From positions 62,001 to 126,000 of the forward strand of contig NZ_JAFIFQ010000003.1 of assembly GCF_020831925.1 (NCBI RefSeq): a DNA stretch of 64,000 bases, read 5' to 3'. The notes below the pieces were generated by a model. It searched no databases and was not told the origin of the DNA. It saw nothing but the letters and a program-made list of their open reading frames with translations. The position numbers and the translations under genes are program-made. This DNA comes from Alkalimonas sp. GTDB taxonomy: Bacteria; Pseudomonadota; Gammaproteobacteria; Enterobacterales; Alteromonadaceae. Positions 19,017 to 28,634 of the stretch are shown piece after piece; position 1 is the first letter of the stretch, and each line of letters begins with the position of its first letter.

Positions 19017-21062
19017 TTAATAGTGAATGCTGCGTTTAAATGGTGGTAGCGCATCGAGCATCGCTTTACCATAGGTTTTGCTGACCAGGCGCCGGTCCAG
19101 AATCACAATTTGACCGCTGTCCTGTTCTTGCCGCAGTAGTCTACCACAAGCCTGTACCAGTTTCTTCGCTGTTGCTGGTACCGTTAGTTGTACAAAAGGG
19201 TTGCCACCTTGTTTAGTCACAGCTTCACTCATGGCCTCTTCCAGCGGTGAGGTGGGTACTGCGAAAGGCAACTTGGTGATCACCAGATTAGTCAACAGAG
19301 TGCCTGGTAAATCCAGCCCTTCGGCAAAGCTTTGGGTGCCAAATAAAATACTGGTTTTTTGCGCGGTCACATTCTGTCGATGCTGCTCCAGCAGCTTTTG
19401 CCGGGCGGCTTCACCTTGCACCAATAGATCAAAGCCTTTGGCGCGCAGCGCCTCAGCTACCTGATTCATTTGCCAATAAGAAGCAAACAGCACCAGACTG
19501 GCTTGCTGCTTGGGTAAGTATTCGGGCAACAGTTGGCACAACTCAGCGGTAAAACCGTCGGCAGTTGGTTCATGCTGCATTTTGGGCAGCAGGATATGGC
19601 CTTGCTCGGCATAGGCGAAAGGCGAGTCGACTTTTAGCGTGCGCACCCCTTCCAACTGATCCAGCCCCAGCTCACGCAGGGGATAGCTGAATGAGTTGAG
19701 CGCTGTCAGGGTGGCAGAGCAGAGCACACAGGCAAAAGCAGGCCGAAACAACAGACGCTCCAATTGTGCCTGCACCCGCAGTGGGCTGGCGCAGCCAATA
19801 ATTTGGTGGTCCTGTTGTTCTGGCTGCTCGACCCAACGTGCCTGATAGACCTGTGGGTGCTGAGGCTCAGCCCAAAGCTGCCACAGCGATTGTTGTTGGC
19901 TAAACTTCTGATCAAAAGACGACAGCTCCTGCAGAGTGCTGCTGATAGCTCGGGCAGGCAACTGTTGTTCTAAAATCGCCTCCCGAATTTTCTGATGCAG
20001 CTGTTCCAGTTGATTGAGCACCTGACGGCTGGATTTAGCCAGTGACTCTGACTGTTGGCTAACAACCCGTGGTAAAGCAGCATCAGCAAAGCGATGCTGT
20101 GGTTTATCATGAAACCAGGTTTTTGTAAAAGCTGGAATTTGCTGCTGAATGGGTTGGTAATCGCGGCGGTAGTCATCGATCAGCTCCTGCAGTTTGATGG
20201 CGGTTTTTAAAGCCGATTCTGGCAGGTTCGCCTGCATGCGCTGGCTGAACTTCAGCGCTTTTTCCAGCCATAGTTCTTGTTGCACCAAGGGCGCACTAGC
20301 GGATAAAAAACTACGCGCGCTATCAACCAGGTGATGACCCTCATCAATCACATAAACACAGTCTTCCGGGGGGGGTAATTGTGCTGAGCCGGCTTCTAAA
20401 TCGGCCAGCAAAAAGGCTTGGTTGGTCACCAGCACCTGGCTGCCGGTAATCTCAGCCCGCGCCAGGTGAAAAGGGCAGTGCTGGTGACGGCGACTGCCAC
20501 GATGGCAATGATAGGGATCGGCCTGAATTAACTGCCAGAGTGCATCCGGCACCGCAAAGGGCAGGCTGTCGCTATCACCAAGCCAATGCCGCTGCTGCCA
20601 TGCTTTCAGTAGCTTGGTAGCAAGCGCCTGATGTTTCATACTGCTATCAGGGAACAGCTCCGGCTGCTGCAACATCTCTTGCAAACGCTCTATGCAGGCA
20701 TAGCGCTGGCGGCCTTTGACCAGGCAAAACTCAAAGTCCAACCCTGAGTGCTGCTGAAAAAAAGGCAGGTCTTTACGTACCAACTGCTCTTGCAAAGCTA
20801 CAGTTGCCGTCGCAATGACCAGCGTTTTGTTGTGTGTGAGCACATAAGGAATACAGGCTAGCAAATAGGCCAGTGATTTACCGGTACCTGTGCCTGCTTC
20901 GACCAGCGCAATGCGATGATGCCGATGGTAGCTGCCGGCAATGGTATGGGCGATTTCTGCAATCAGCTGGTTTTGTCCTTGCCGAACACAGTAGTTAGGC
21001 AAGGCGTTACGGATCTGCTGCTGAATCGCGCGGATGCTTTGTTGGGTTTTAGTTGTCAGCAT
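19017..21062 (-). CDS. dinG: ATP-dependent DNA helicase DinG
   Basis: DinG is a 5'-3' superfamily 2 iron-sulfur helicase of the XPD group that resolves R-loops, D-loops and G-quadruplexes. The 681-residue protein has Walker A in EAGTGTGKSLAYLLA, the DEAH-type box VIDEGHHLVDS, and four candidate Fe-S cysteines (one in GRQRYACIERL and the group CHRGSRRHQHCPFH, with another just upstream). The C-terminal helicase motif is QACGRLLRQEQDSGQIVILDRR. A C8 tract (20368-20375, read on the minus strand) encodes three prolines. The ATG at 21062 has a weak ribosome-binding site, and I see no LexA box upstream. First gene of the four-gene minus-strand operon. Confidence 0.95.
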   Translation of the reverse strand: MLTTKTQQSIRAIQQQIRNALPNYCVRQGQNQLIAEIAHTIAGSYHRHHRIALVEAGTGTGKSLAYLLACIPYVLTHNKTLVIATATVALQEQLVRKDLPFFQQHSGLDFEFCLVKGRQRYACIERLQEMLQQPELFPDSSMKHQALATKLLKAWQQRHWLGDSDSLPFAVPDALWQLIQADPYHCHRGSRRHQHCPFHLARAEITGSQVLVTNQAFLLADLEAGSAQLPPPEDCVYVIDEGHHLVDSARSFLSASAPLVQQELWLEKALKFSQRMQANLPESALKTAIKLQELIDDYRRDYQPIQQQIPAFTKTWFHDKPQHRFADAALPRVVSQQSESLAKSSRQVLNQLEQLHQKIREAILEQQLPARAISSTLQELSSFDQKFSQQQSLWQLWAEPQHPQVYQARWVEQPEQQDHQIIGCASPLRVQAQLERLLFRPAFACVLCSATLTALNSFSYPLRELGLDQLEGVRTLKVDSPFAYAEQGHILLPKMQHEPTADGFTAELCQLLPEYLPKQQASLVLFASYWQMNQVAEALRAKGFDLLVQGEAARQKLLEQHRQNVTAQKTSILFGTQSFAEGLDLPGTLLTNLVITKLPFAVPTSPLEEAMSEAVTKQGGNPFVQLTVPATAKKLVQACGRLLRQEQDSGQIVILDRRLVSKTYGKAMLDALPPFKRSIHY

Positions 21063-21205
21063 GTAATTTTTTTTGATCGACCAAGCGTTCTATTCTAGAA
21101 ACTAACTCTGCAGATAGCAATTACTCTGCCTAATAGCACGGCAGATCGAACAATGGGTCAATCATCTCTTTAAATTTGCATTCATCGCAAATTTTAGCAA
21201 GAAGG

Positions 21206-21336
21206 TTGACCTGGTAGGGGTGAAATGTATAGCATCAGGTATGAAATGCCCTTTTTGTTACAGGGTATTTCAAAAAGGCTTAATGAAAAGCACTAAAATC
21301 ACCTCACAAAAATTTGATTGTCGCTATGTACGACAA
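21206..21336 (+). promoter_or_regulatory. Putative promoter and leader hairpin of the first TonB receptor
   Basis: TTGACC (21206-21211) and TATAGC (21228-21233) are 16 bp apart. Just before the ribosome-binding site, TTGTCG (21318-21323) and CGACAA (21331-21336) form a 6-bp stem with a 7-nt loop. The rest of the gap 21063-21352 shows nothing else I can name; I see no Fur-type palindrome. Confidence 0.4.
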
Positions 21337-21352
21337 CCAGGGAGACTTTCTA

Positions 21353-24208
21353 ATGTATAAAAACAACAAATTGTCCAAAGCAGTGCGCTTGGCAATGACA
21401 GTTGGCGCGCTAACCGCGGCCGCTGTACCAGGATTCGTTGTTGCTGATGTTAATGAGCAGGAAGCTACAACTATCGAACGTATCGAAGTAACAGGATCGC
21501 GTATTCGTCGTATCGGTGAAATTGCTCCGACACCTGTCACCGTTATTACCGGAGAAGGCCTCGTTGATGCCGGTGTAACCAACGTTGCAGATTTACTGCA
21601 CCGTATGCCAAACACCTTAATTGGTTTATCACCAGAAACCACCAACAATACCATTTTTGCCAGTGGTTTGAACAACACCGACTTACGCGGTCTGGGTTCC
21701 AACCGTACCCTGGTATTGGTTAATGGCCGTCGCTTCATTTCTGGTGCTCCAGGCAGCTCAGCGGTTGACTTGAACAACATTCCTACAGCGATGATTGACC
21801 GTATCGAAATCACCACTGGTGGTTCTTCGGCGGTTTATGGTTCTGACGCTGTCGCCGGTGTTGTGAACATCATAACCAAAACATCTTATGATGGTGTTAC
21901 CATCGATATTTCAACCACTCAGCCTCGTCAAAGTGGCGGTGAGGAAGAGTACGCTTCTCTGACGTTTGGTGCTGATTTAGGCCGTGCCAGCTTTATTTCT
22001 AACTTGAGCTGGGCGCGTCAAAAGCAAATCAGTTTTATGGATCGCGACTTTTTACGTGAAGCACCGATTGTAATCCGTAATCCTAACCAGGTATCTGGCG
22101 ATCCGAACAGCCCTGCAGCTGTTGTCTGGGGTTACGGTCAGCAAGTTCTGGCCTCTTACACTAAAACGGGTACTTTCTCCGCCGGTGGAACGCGTTACAC
22201 CTTCAGTGACGATGGTTCTCTGCGTCCACAGCAGTTGGGTGAGCCATTGCCACCACTGACGTCAGGTCGGATCGATTACCTGGGTGGTGAAGGTTACAAC
22301 TTTGCTGAAAACAGCTTTATGCGTACGCCGTTGGATCGTATTAACTTTGTAACCAACATGAGTTATGAGTTTAATGATGACCATCGTATGCAGATGGAAC
22401 TGAATCTATCCAAAACTGACGCTTATGGTGAGAGCTCGCCAGCGTTCCTGAACTTTATTGCTTATGGCGACAATGCTTTACTACCACAAGCTGCCCGTGA
22501 TCTGATCAGCCAGCAAAACCTCGGCTTCGATCCACGTGGTGCTGTTTCCATGGGTTATTTAGCTTCTGATTTCGGTAACCGTCAGTACTCACAAGACCGT
22601 ACCCTGGCGCGGATTTCTTTGGGCTTTGATGGTGCCATTAACGACAACTGGATGTACGATTTCTACATGACCTCTGGCCATGTGCAAGCCGATACCGAAT
22701 GGTACGGTGAAATGTATGAAGATCGCTTCTACGACGCGATTGATGCCATTGAACTGAATGGTCAGGTGGTATGTCGTGATGAAATCGCGCGTGCACAAGG
22801 TTGTTTGCCATTAAATATCTTCGGTCGTGGTCTTTATAGCGATGATGCTTACGATTGGGTTAGCACCGATGCGATTCGTCGTTCGTCCATTCAACAGCAC
22901 GTGGTTGGCGCTGCAGTAAGCGGCGATATCATGGAACTGCCTGCTGGCTGGTTAGCCGCTGCTTTTGCCGTTGAATACCGTAAAGAAAAAGCTAAGACGC
23001 TGCCAGATCCGGCAATGCGTGCAGGTTTGCTGTTTAACAACCAATCTCAGCCATTATCCGGTGATTTTGATGTAAAAGAAATCTCTGCGGAGTTTTCAAT
23101 TCCATTGATTGAAGGCATGGCTTTCGTTGAGAACTTGACCTTTGAAACAGCCGGTCGTGCGATGCGTTATTCGACCTCTGGTTCAGATACGGCTTGGAAA
23201 ATTGGCCTGAACTGGGAAATCAATGACGAACTGCGTGTGCGTATTAACCGCTCTAAGTCTGTACGTGCACCGAACATTGGTGAGTTGTTCAACCCACCAG
23301 GACAAACGTTTGCTGGCATCACTGATTTGTGTGCCACCAGCCAACGTGATGCATTGAACCCTAATTACCGTGAGAATATCCTGAACAACTGTGCTGCTCA
23401 GGGCATTCCGGCTAACTTTGAGCCATCGCAAGAGTGGTTCGGTTCTACTCGTCCAGGCTTTATCATCGGTAATACCGATTTGACCAATGAAATTGCCAAA
23501 GATATCACCATTGGTTTTGTCTACAACCCAAGCTTCCTGGATGATTTCAGCCTGACAGTGGATTACTGGAAGTTTGACATGTCCAACATGATTCAATCTT
23601 TCACCGCGAACAACCTGGTTCGTTACTGCTATCAGTCGAATTCAATTGATAACGTATTCTGTCCGCTTATCGAGCGTGATCCGAATACCTTTGAAATTGT
23701 AAACTTCTTCCAGAAGCCAATTAACTCAGCATTAAGTACTACTGCAGGTGTGGATATTGAAGCGAACTACCGTTTCAGCACCGACTTTGGTGACTTTGGT
23801 GTACGTTGGATCGGTACCTATCTGGAAGAGCGTACCTTTAACCAGACAGGCTTTGCTGAAGATGAAGTTGTCAACACTGGTGAACAAGCTCGTCCACGCT
23901 GGCGTAACCGTTTAATCACTAGCTACAACTATCAGGACTTCTCAGCGGTTCTGACCATGACTCACCGTCATAGCTCTGTTTTGAATAATGAGTGGACACC
24001 AAACCAGAACAACTACAACGATGTACCTTCGTACATCACCTGGGATCTGACCTCACGTTACAACGTGAATGATAATCTGCAAGTTCGTGCTGGTATTTTG
24101 AACATGTTCGATCGGACGCCGCCACGTCTTCCGGGTATGTACAACAATGGTAACTACTACGATATGATGGGACAGCGCTTCACTTTAGGTGTGAACTACA
24201 CTTTCTAA
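21353..24208 (+). CDS. TonB-dependent outer-membrane receptor
   Basis: From ATG 21353 (AGGGAGA 8 nt upstream) the protein has 951 residues. A signal peptide (about 1-30: MYKNNKLSKAVRLAMTVGAL...) is followed by a TonB-box-like stretch ERIEVTGSRIRR, the plug domain (about 50-170: NTDLRGLGSNRTLVLVNGRR, GGSSAVYGSDAVAGVVNIIT) and a 22-strand barrel ending LGVNYTF with the terminal Phe typical of outer-membrane proteins. It imports a bulky substrate using TonB energy. The substrate is unknown; the length and plug resemble the large receptors of Alteromonadales and Xanthomonadales rather than short siderophore receptors. An alternative start at 21314 would include the leader hairpin. A terminator follows. 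Confidence 0.95.
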   Translation: MYKNNKLSKAVRLAMTVGALTAAAVPGFVVADVNEQEATTIERIEVTGSRIRRIGEIAPTPVTVITGEGLVDAGVTNVADLLHRMPNTLIGLSPETTNNTIFASGLNNTDLRGLGSNRTLVLVNGRRFISGAPGSSAVDLNNIPTAMIDRIEITTGGSSAVYGSDAVAGVVNIITKTSYDGVTIDISTTQPRQSGGEEEYASLTFGADLGRASFISNLSWARQKQISFMDRDFLREAPIVIRNPNQVSGDPNSPAAVVWGYGQQVLASYTKTGTFSAGGTRYTFSDDGSLRPQQLGEPLPPLTSGRIDYLGGEGYNFAENSFMRTPLDRINFVTNMSYEFNDDHRMQMELNLSKTDAYGESSPAFLNFIAYGDNALLPQAARDLISQQNLGFDPRGAVSMGYLASDFGNRQYSQDRTLARISLGFDGAINDNWMYDFYMTSGHVQADTEWYGEMYEDRFYDAIDAIELNGQVVCRDEIARAQGCLPLNIFGRGLYSDDAYDWVSTDAIRRSSIQQHVVGAAVSGDIMELPAGWLAAAFAVEYRKEKAKTLPDPAMRAGLLFNNQSQPLSGDFDVKEISAEFSIPLIEGMAFVENLTFETAGRAMRYSTSGSDTAWKIGLNWEINDELRVRINRSKSVRAPNIGELFNPPGQTFAGITDLCATSQRDALNPNYRENILNNCAAQGIPANFEPSQEWFGSTRPGFIIGNTDLTNEIAKDITIGFVYNPSFLDDFSLTVDYWKFDMSNMIQSFTANNLVRYCYQSNSIDNVFCPLIERDPNTFEIVNFFQKPINSALSTTAGVDIEANYRFSTDFGDFGVRWIGTYLEERTFNQTGFAEDEVVNTGEQARPRWRNRLITSYNYQDFSAVLTMTHRHSSVLNNEWTPNQNNYNDVPSYITWDLTSRYNVNDNLQVRAGILNMFDRTPPRLPGMYNNGNYYDMMGQRFTLGVNYTF

Positions 24209-24247
24209 GTAAAGCTGCTTAGGTGAAGTAACCATTTTCATCAGAAT

Positions 24248-24280
24248 AAAAACACCAGCTTCGGCTGGTGTTTTCTTATT
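24248..24280 (+). terminator. Intrinsic terminator after the first TonB receptor
   Basis: AAAACACCAGC, a TTCG tetraloop, then GCTGGTGTTTTCTT: an 11-bp stem with T-run, a strong terminator about 40 nt after the stop. Confidence 0.85.
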
Positions 24281-24706
24281 ATTGAGTTTTAAACATGGGG
24301 GCTATCTGCACTAAGCTTGTGGTGTCCGCCAAAAACCTGAGGCAATGCAATTATTTGTCTGTAAGTCCGGCAATACTGTCACGAAATATGTACGAAAAGA
24401 GTGTGGCAATTGCTCGCTAAGTTTAGATCATTCGGAACTTTTAAAGAGAATCCGCTCGTTTTACGCCCTTTCAAGTTGTTGCCAGCGATATCTTAGTGCG
24501 TACTACATCAGAAAACCTTTAAAAGCAACACCGCAGAACTCCGAAAAACATTCATCAAACTAGTTGACCCTGGCGAAAAATTACGTTTATCATCAAAGAG
24601 TGACGGATCGGGGTTTCCCCGGTTTAAGCGGAATGCCAGATGCCGCAAAGTTCTGGCTTAGGTGAAAAATAGAATCACTAATCCATAGTGGTCCAGGGAG
24701 AAATAC
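24281..24706 (+). other. Non-coding gap between the two TonB receptors, with promoter and hairpins
   Basis: A 426-bp stretch without a convincing gene. A possible promoter is TTGACC (24564-24569), 18 bp, TATCAT (24588-24593). Downstream, CGGGG-TTT-CCCCG (about 24609-24621) and GCCAGA (24635-24640) with TCTGGC (24652-24657) can form two leader hairpins before the ribosome-binding site at 24694. A 72-codon frame at 24345-24563 has no ribosome-binding site and cysteine-rich random composition, so I do not call it. Confidence 0.5.
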
Positions 24707-27580
24707 ATGTATACGAATAATAAATTAAGCAAAGCTGTGCGCTTGGCGATTGCTTTTGGGGCTGCTTCTGCAACAGCTCTGACAGCACAGGTTGCCGCCG
24801 CTGACGAGCAAGAAGCTGAGCGTGTTGAACGGATCCAGGTTACGGGCTCCCGTATTCCACAATCTGCCAACGTTGTTACCTCCAGCCCTATCACCCAGGT
24901 TACCGCAGAAGAGTTTGAGTTTGCCGGAACCATTCGTACTGAAGATCTGGTAAGCGACTTACCACAAGTGTTTGCTGGCCAAGCCGCTACCACCAACAAT
25001 GGTGCCAATGGTACCGCTACCATTTCTTTACGTGGTTTAGGTTCTCAGCGTACTTTAACGTTGATCAATGGTCGTCGGATGGTAAATGGTTCACCAACAG
25101 CTGGTTCACCAGATTTGAACCAAATTCCAGCGCAATTGATTAAAAACGTTGAGCTGTTAACTGGTGGTGCTTCTGCAACCTATGGTTCTGATGCAATTTC
25201 TGGTGTTGTTAACTTCATGTTGAAGGATGACTTTGAAGGTATTCAGTTCGACTACCAGCACAGTTTCTACCAGCACAACAACAGCAACAGCAGCTCAGCG
25301 GCCCAGGCTGTTCGCAATGCTGGCTTTGAACTGCCGGATGGCAATGTACGTGATGGTCACTCCAACATGTACAATCTGATCATGGGCTTTAATTCCGAGG
25401 ATGGTAAAGGCAACGTTACCATGTTCGGTACTTACCGTCGCATCAAGCCGGTATTTCAGTCGGATCGTGATTTCAGTGCCTGTGCGCTGACCGGTGGTTC
25501 TGTCAATGGCTTTGGTTGTGGTGGCTCAGGCGCAGCACCAGACCCGCGTTTCTCTGACTTCTCTACCTTCGATTTTATTACACAGGGCAGTGAGTTTGCT
25601 CAATACGATGGTCGTTTGTACAACTATGGCCCGGTTAACTACTTCCAGCGTCCTGATGAGCGCGTTGCCTTAGGTGCTTTTGGTAAGTACGCCTTTAACA
25701 ACAATGTTGAGTTGTATGCCGAAGTGGGTTATACCCACAACAGCAGCCGCTCGCAAATTGCTGAGTCAGGTGCTTTCTTTGTACCGGTGAGCTTGTCGTG
25801 TGCTAACCCACTGATGTCGGATCAGCAGTACAATGCGCTTTGTGCCAACCGCGGCTTGACGCGTGATGATTCCGTATCGGGTTTTGTCGCTAAACGCAAC
25901 ATTGAGGGTGGTCCGCGTATTGATGATCGCGAGCACAACTCACACCGTGCCGTACTGGGTATTCGTGGTGAAATCAACGACCAATGGACCTATGACGCCT
26001 ATGTCAACTTTGCCCAGGTCAACTACTCGCAAACCTACTTCAATGACTTCAGTAAGTCACGTATTGCTCGTGCCTTAGACGTTGTCAGCGATGCTGATGG
26101 CAATGCCATTTGTCGTTCAGTGGCGGATGGCTCTGATCCTACCTGTGTGCCATACAACCTGTTCACCGAAGGTGCTATTGACCAGGCTCAAATCGATTAC
26201 CTGACCTTGCCATTGTTCTCACGTGGTACCACAGGTTTGACTGAGTTCACTGGTTATGTATTGGGTGACTTAACCGATTACGGCATCAAATCACCCTTTG
26301 CTGAGTATGGCGTAGAATTATTGTTGGGTGTGTCAACCCGTCGCGATAGCCTGACCTTTGCTCCGGATCGTGGTTACATCGACTTCGAGGGTGCTGGCCA
26401 AGGCGGCCCAACGCTACCGGTTTCTGGTTCGGTCAGCGTCGATGAAATCTTCTCTGAAGCAAAAATCTATCTGGTCGAAGATGCTCCGTTTGCGGAAAGT
26501 CTGGTATTGGATTTAGGTTTCCGTTATTCAGAATACGATACCGGTAAAACCACCACCACCCAAAAATACGCCTTGGGTTGGGATATTACTCAAGACTTCA
26601 AACTGCGTGCCAGCTACCAGGTTGCTGCCCGTGCTGCTAACATCCGTGAGTTGTTCGCGCCACAAGGTGCCGGCCTGTTCCAATGGAACGCTGATCCATG
26701 TGGTGGTGAAACCCCACAACGTTCACTGGCTGACTGTCAGCGTACTGGCGTAACTGCCGATCGCTATGGTTCAATCCCGAACAGCCCTGCTAACCAGTAC
26801 AATGATTTACGCGGTGGTAACCCGGATCTGGATCCGGAAGAGTCCAAAACCAAATCGGTTGGTTTTGTCTTCCGTCCAAGCTTTATCGATGGGTTTGACT
26901 TCTCAGTCGATTACTTCGATATTAAAGTAGAAAAAGCCATTGGTACTATCCCGGCGATTACTGCAGTAAACAACTGTCTGGATACCGGTGATGATCTGTT
27001 CTGTAGCCTGGTGCAACGTGCGCCTGGTAACCAGTCACTGTGGTTGGATGGTGGCCGTGTTATTACCACCAACGTCAACATCGGTTTCCTACAACGGACC
27101 GGTATCGATGTGAACTCCATGTACACCATGAACCTGAACGACATGGGCCGTATGCGCTTCTCCTTAACCGGTACTTACTTCCAGAAGTACGATAACCAGC
27201 CGGTTGCTGGTGGAACGCTGAACGAGTGTGCTGGTAAGTGGGGTGGTGTTTGTGATCCAGTACCTAAGTGGCAGCACAACTTCCGTGCAACCTGGATGAC
27301 ACCATGGGATGTGACCATTTCTGCCAACTGGCGTCATATTGGCAAAGTGGATAACCACCCAAGCCGCGTTGCTAACCAGGAAAACCACTCTGCTGAAAAC
27401 TACCTGGATCTGACTGTTCAGTGGATGGTTGGTGAAGGTACCCGTCTGAGTGTTGGTGTCAACAACGTGTTGGATAATGACCCGCCATACTACTCAGCGG
27501 CTCTGTCTGCGAACACGGACCCAGGTTTCTGGGATTCAACTGGTCGCTATGTATTCTTCGGAATTCAACAGCGTTTCTGA
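24707..27580 (+). CDS. TonB-dependent outer-membrane receptor, paralogue of the upstream one
   Basis: A 957-residue receptor with signal peptide (1 to about 29; MYTNNKLSKAVRLA is nearly identical to the first receptor), TonB-box-like ERIQVTGSRIPQ, plug motifs LRGLGSQRTLTLINGRR and GGASATYGSDAISGVVNFML, and a barrel ending FFGIQQRF. The ribosome-binding region CCAGGGAGA is identical to that of the upstream receptor. The barrel differs strongly (for example extra Cys pairs in extracellular-loop-like regions such as DPTCVPYNLF), suggesting different ligands. Substrate unknown. It is followed by its own terminator and then by a methyltransferase gene. Confidence 0.95.
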   Translation: MYTNNKLSKAVRLAIAFGAASATALTAQVAAADEQEAERVERIQVTGSRIPQSANVVTSSPITQVTAEEFEFAGTIRTEDLVSDLPQVFAGQAATTNNGANGTATISLRGLGSQRTLTLINGRRMVNGSPTAGSPDLNQIPAQLIKNVELLTGGASATYGSDAISGVVNFMLKDDFEGIQFDYQHSFYQHNNSNSSSAAQAVRNAGFELPDGNVRDGHSNMYNLIMGFNSEDGKGNVTMFGTYRRIKPVFQSDRDFSACALTGGSVNGFGCGGSGAAPDPRFSDFSTFDFITQGSEFAQYDGRLYNYGPVNYFQRPDERVALGAFGKYAFNNNVELYAEVGYTHNSSRSQIAESGAFFVPVSLSCANPLMSDQQYNALCANRGLTRDDSVSGFVAKRNIEGGPRIDDREHNSHRAVLGIRGEINDQWTYDAYVNFAQVNYSQTYFNDFSKSRIARALDVVSDADGNAICRSVADGSDPTCVPYNLFTEGAIDQAQIDYLTLPLFSRGTTGLTEFTGYVLGDLTDYGIKSPFAEYGVELLLGVSTRRDSLTFAPDRGYIDFEGAGQGGPTLPVSGSVSVDEIFSEAKIYLVEDAPFAESLVLDLGFRYSEYDTGKTTTTQKYALGWDITQDFKLRASYQVAARAANIRELFAPQGAGLFQWNADPCGGETPQRSLADCQRTGVTADRYGSIPNSPANQYNDLRGGNPDLDPEESKTKSVGFVFRPSFIDGFDFSVDYFDIKVEKAIGTIPAITAVNNCLDTGDDLFCSLVQRAPGNQSLWLDGGRVITTNVNIGFLQRTGIDVNSMYTMNLNDMGRMRFSLTGTYFQKYDNQPVAGGTLNECAGKWGGVCDPVPKWQHNFRATWMTPWDVTISANWRHIGKVDNHPSRVANQENHSAENYLDLTVQWMVGEGTRLSVGVNNVLDNDPPYYSAALSANTDPGFWDSTGRYVFFGIQQRF

Positions 27581-27600
27581 TAATCGCAATAGCGATGTTA

Positions 27601-27625
27601 AGCCCTCCTTGTGAGGGCTTTTTTC
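27601..27625 (+). terminator. Intrinsic terminator after the second TonB receptor
   Basis: AGCCCTC, 5-nt loop, GAGGGCT and TTTTTC: a 7-bp GC-rich stem with a T-run, 20 nt after the stop. Confidence 0.85.
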
Positions 27626-27659
27626 TTCTGCTTTGCAAAAAGGTTGAACAGACAGTGAT

Positions 27660-28604
27660 ATGACGGACACCAAATCAAGTTGGGACAGATACTGGGCCAA
27701 GGGCAGTGCATCGGCATTGCCTTTGAGTGATGACGAGCAAAGGCAGCTTGGCCAGTTCTGGCAAGCACAACTGCTACAAAATACGCCAAAAACCATGACA
27801 TCGGCCGTTGAGCTGGCGGCAGGTGCTGGTGATCTGACCACGCAACTAATGTTGTTTTTTGGACAGTATCGGCCTGCACCTGTGCTGCATGCGTTGGATA
27901 GCTCAGCTCAGGCATTGCAGCAGCTGCAAGTGCGTTTCGAGCGTATAAAACCTTTGCAATGCGATTTGACGGCTGTACCGCTAACCGATCATAGCCAGCA
28001 ATTGGTGGTCAGCCAGTTTGGTATTGAGTACGGTGGTGCCGCAGGTTTTAACGAGGCAGGGCGTTTGGTGGCGGCCGATGGTGTTATTTTGTTGCTGGTC
28101 CACCACACTGACAGTGAAATCTTTCAACAATGTGCCCGAAATAACCGCATGATTCGTTCCATGCATGATGATCAGTTTTTTACCAAAGTCGGCCACTGGT
28201 ACCGTTTGGCACAACCGGACGCGGCTGTAAGTCAAAGCGACATCATAACAGCCCGAACGACGTTAATGCATGCCTTACAGCAAGCACAGCAGTTGTTGCA
28301 GCAAACCGGACTGGTTAGTCTGCAAATCCGGCAGTTTTATCAGGATTGCGCGGAGATAGCTGCTAAGGTGCACCTGTATCAGCTGCAGGAGTTACTGGAT
28401 TGGCTGCAACGGATGCAAGCCGAGTTACTGGACAGCCAGAGACGCGGCGATGCGATGCAGCAGGTTGCTATGAATTACCAGCAGTTGGATGCACTGTGCA
28501 GGGCGCAGTGGCAACCCAGGCAGCTGAAGCACCGAATTGAGCCATTTGAATTAGCTGGTAAGACTCTGGGTTGGTTTGTAACAGCCAGAAAAAAGCCCGC
28601 TTAG
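27660..28604 (+). CDS. Class I SAM-dependent methyltransferase, substrate unknown
   Basis: The 314-residue protein has a Rossmann-type SAM-binding start: SAVELAAGAGDLTTQLM (motif I, about 47-63), an acidic strand-2 end LHALDSS, CDLTAVPLTD (motif II region) and LVVSQFGIEYGG, then AADGVILLLVHH. The last 130 residues are helical and Gln-rich. No membrane segment or signal peptide is visible. I cannot assign a substrate. It begins 35 nt after the terminator of the second TonB receptor with a weak ribosome-binding site, so it may depend on readthrough or a nearby promoter. The stop lies within a hairpin shared with the convergent sapC-like gene. Confidence 0.8.
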   Translation: MTDTKSSWDRYWAKGSASALPLSDDEQRQLGQFWQAQLLQNTPKTMTSAVELAAGAGDLTTQLMLFFGQYRPAPVLHALDSSAQALQQLQVRFERIKPLQCDLTAVPLTDHSQQLVVSQFGIEYGGAAGFNEAGRLVAADGVILLLVHHTDSEIFQQCARNNRMIRSMHDDQFFTKVGHWYRLAQPDAAVSQSDIITARTTLMHALQQAQQLLQQTGLVSLQIRQFYQDCAEIAAKVHLYQLQELLDWLQRMQAELLDSQRRGDAMQQVAMNYQQLDALCRAQWQPRQLKHRIEPFELAGKTLGWFVTARKKPA

Positions 28605-28614
28605 CGGGCTTTGA
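28588..28614. terminator. Bidirectional terminator between methyltransferase and SapC genes
   Basis: AAAAAAGCCCGC-TTA-GCGGGCTTTG. The long A/T run favours the minus strand (SapC gene); the plus-strand T run is short. Confidence 0.7.
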
Positions 28615-28634
28615 ATCAGCTCAAACTATTTTGT

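Noticed and set aside
21063-21352. Fur box or LexA box between dinG and the first TonB receptor
   Set aside because: No GATAATGAT-type or CTGT-N8-ACAG palindrome found, so neither iron nor SOS control is claimed.
21304-21816. 170-codon minus-strand frame over the start of the first TonB receptor; a similar one lies at 24658-25023
   Set aside because: Both are shadows of the same signal-peptide and plug codons in the paralogues, so their similarity is not evidence for a gene.
24345-24563. 72-codon frame between the two TonB receptors
   Set aside because: No ribosome-binding site, odd Cys/Ser-rich composition, and it overlaps neither a conserved motif nor a promoter-gene layout.
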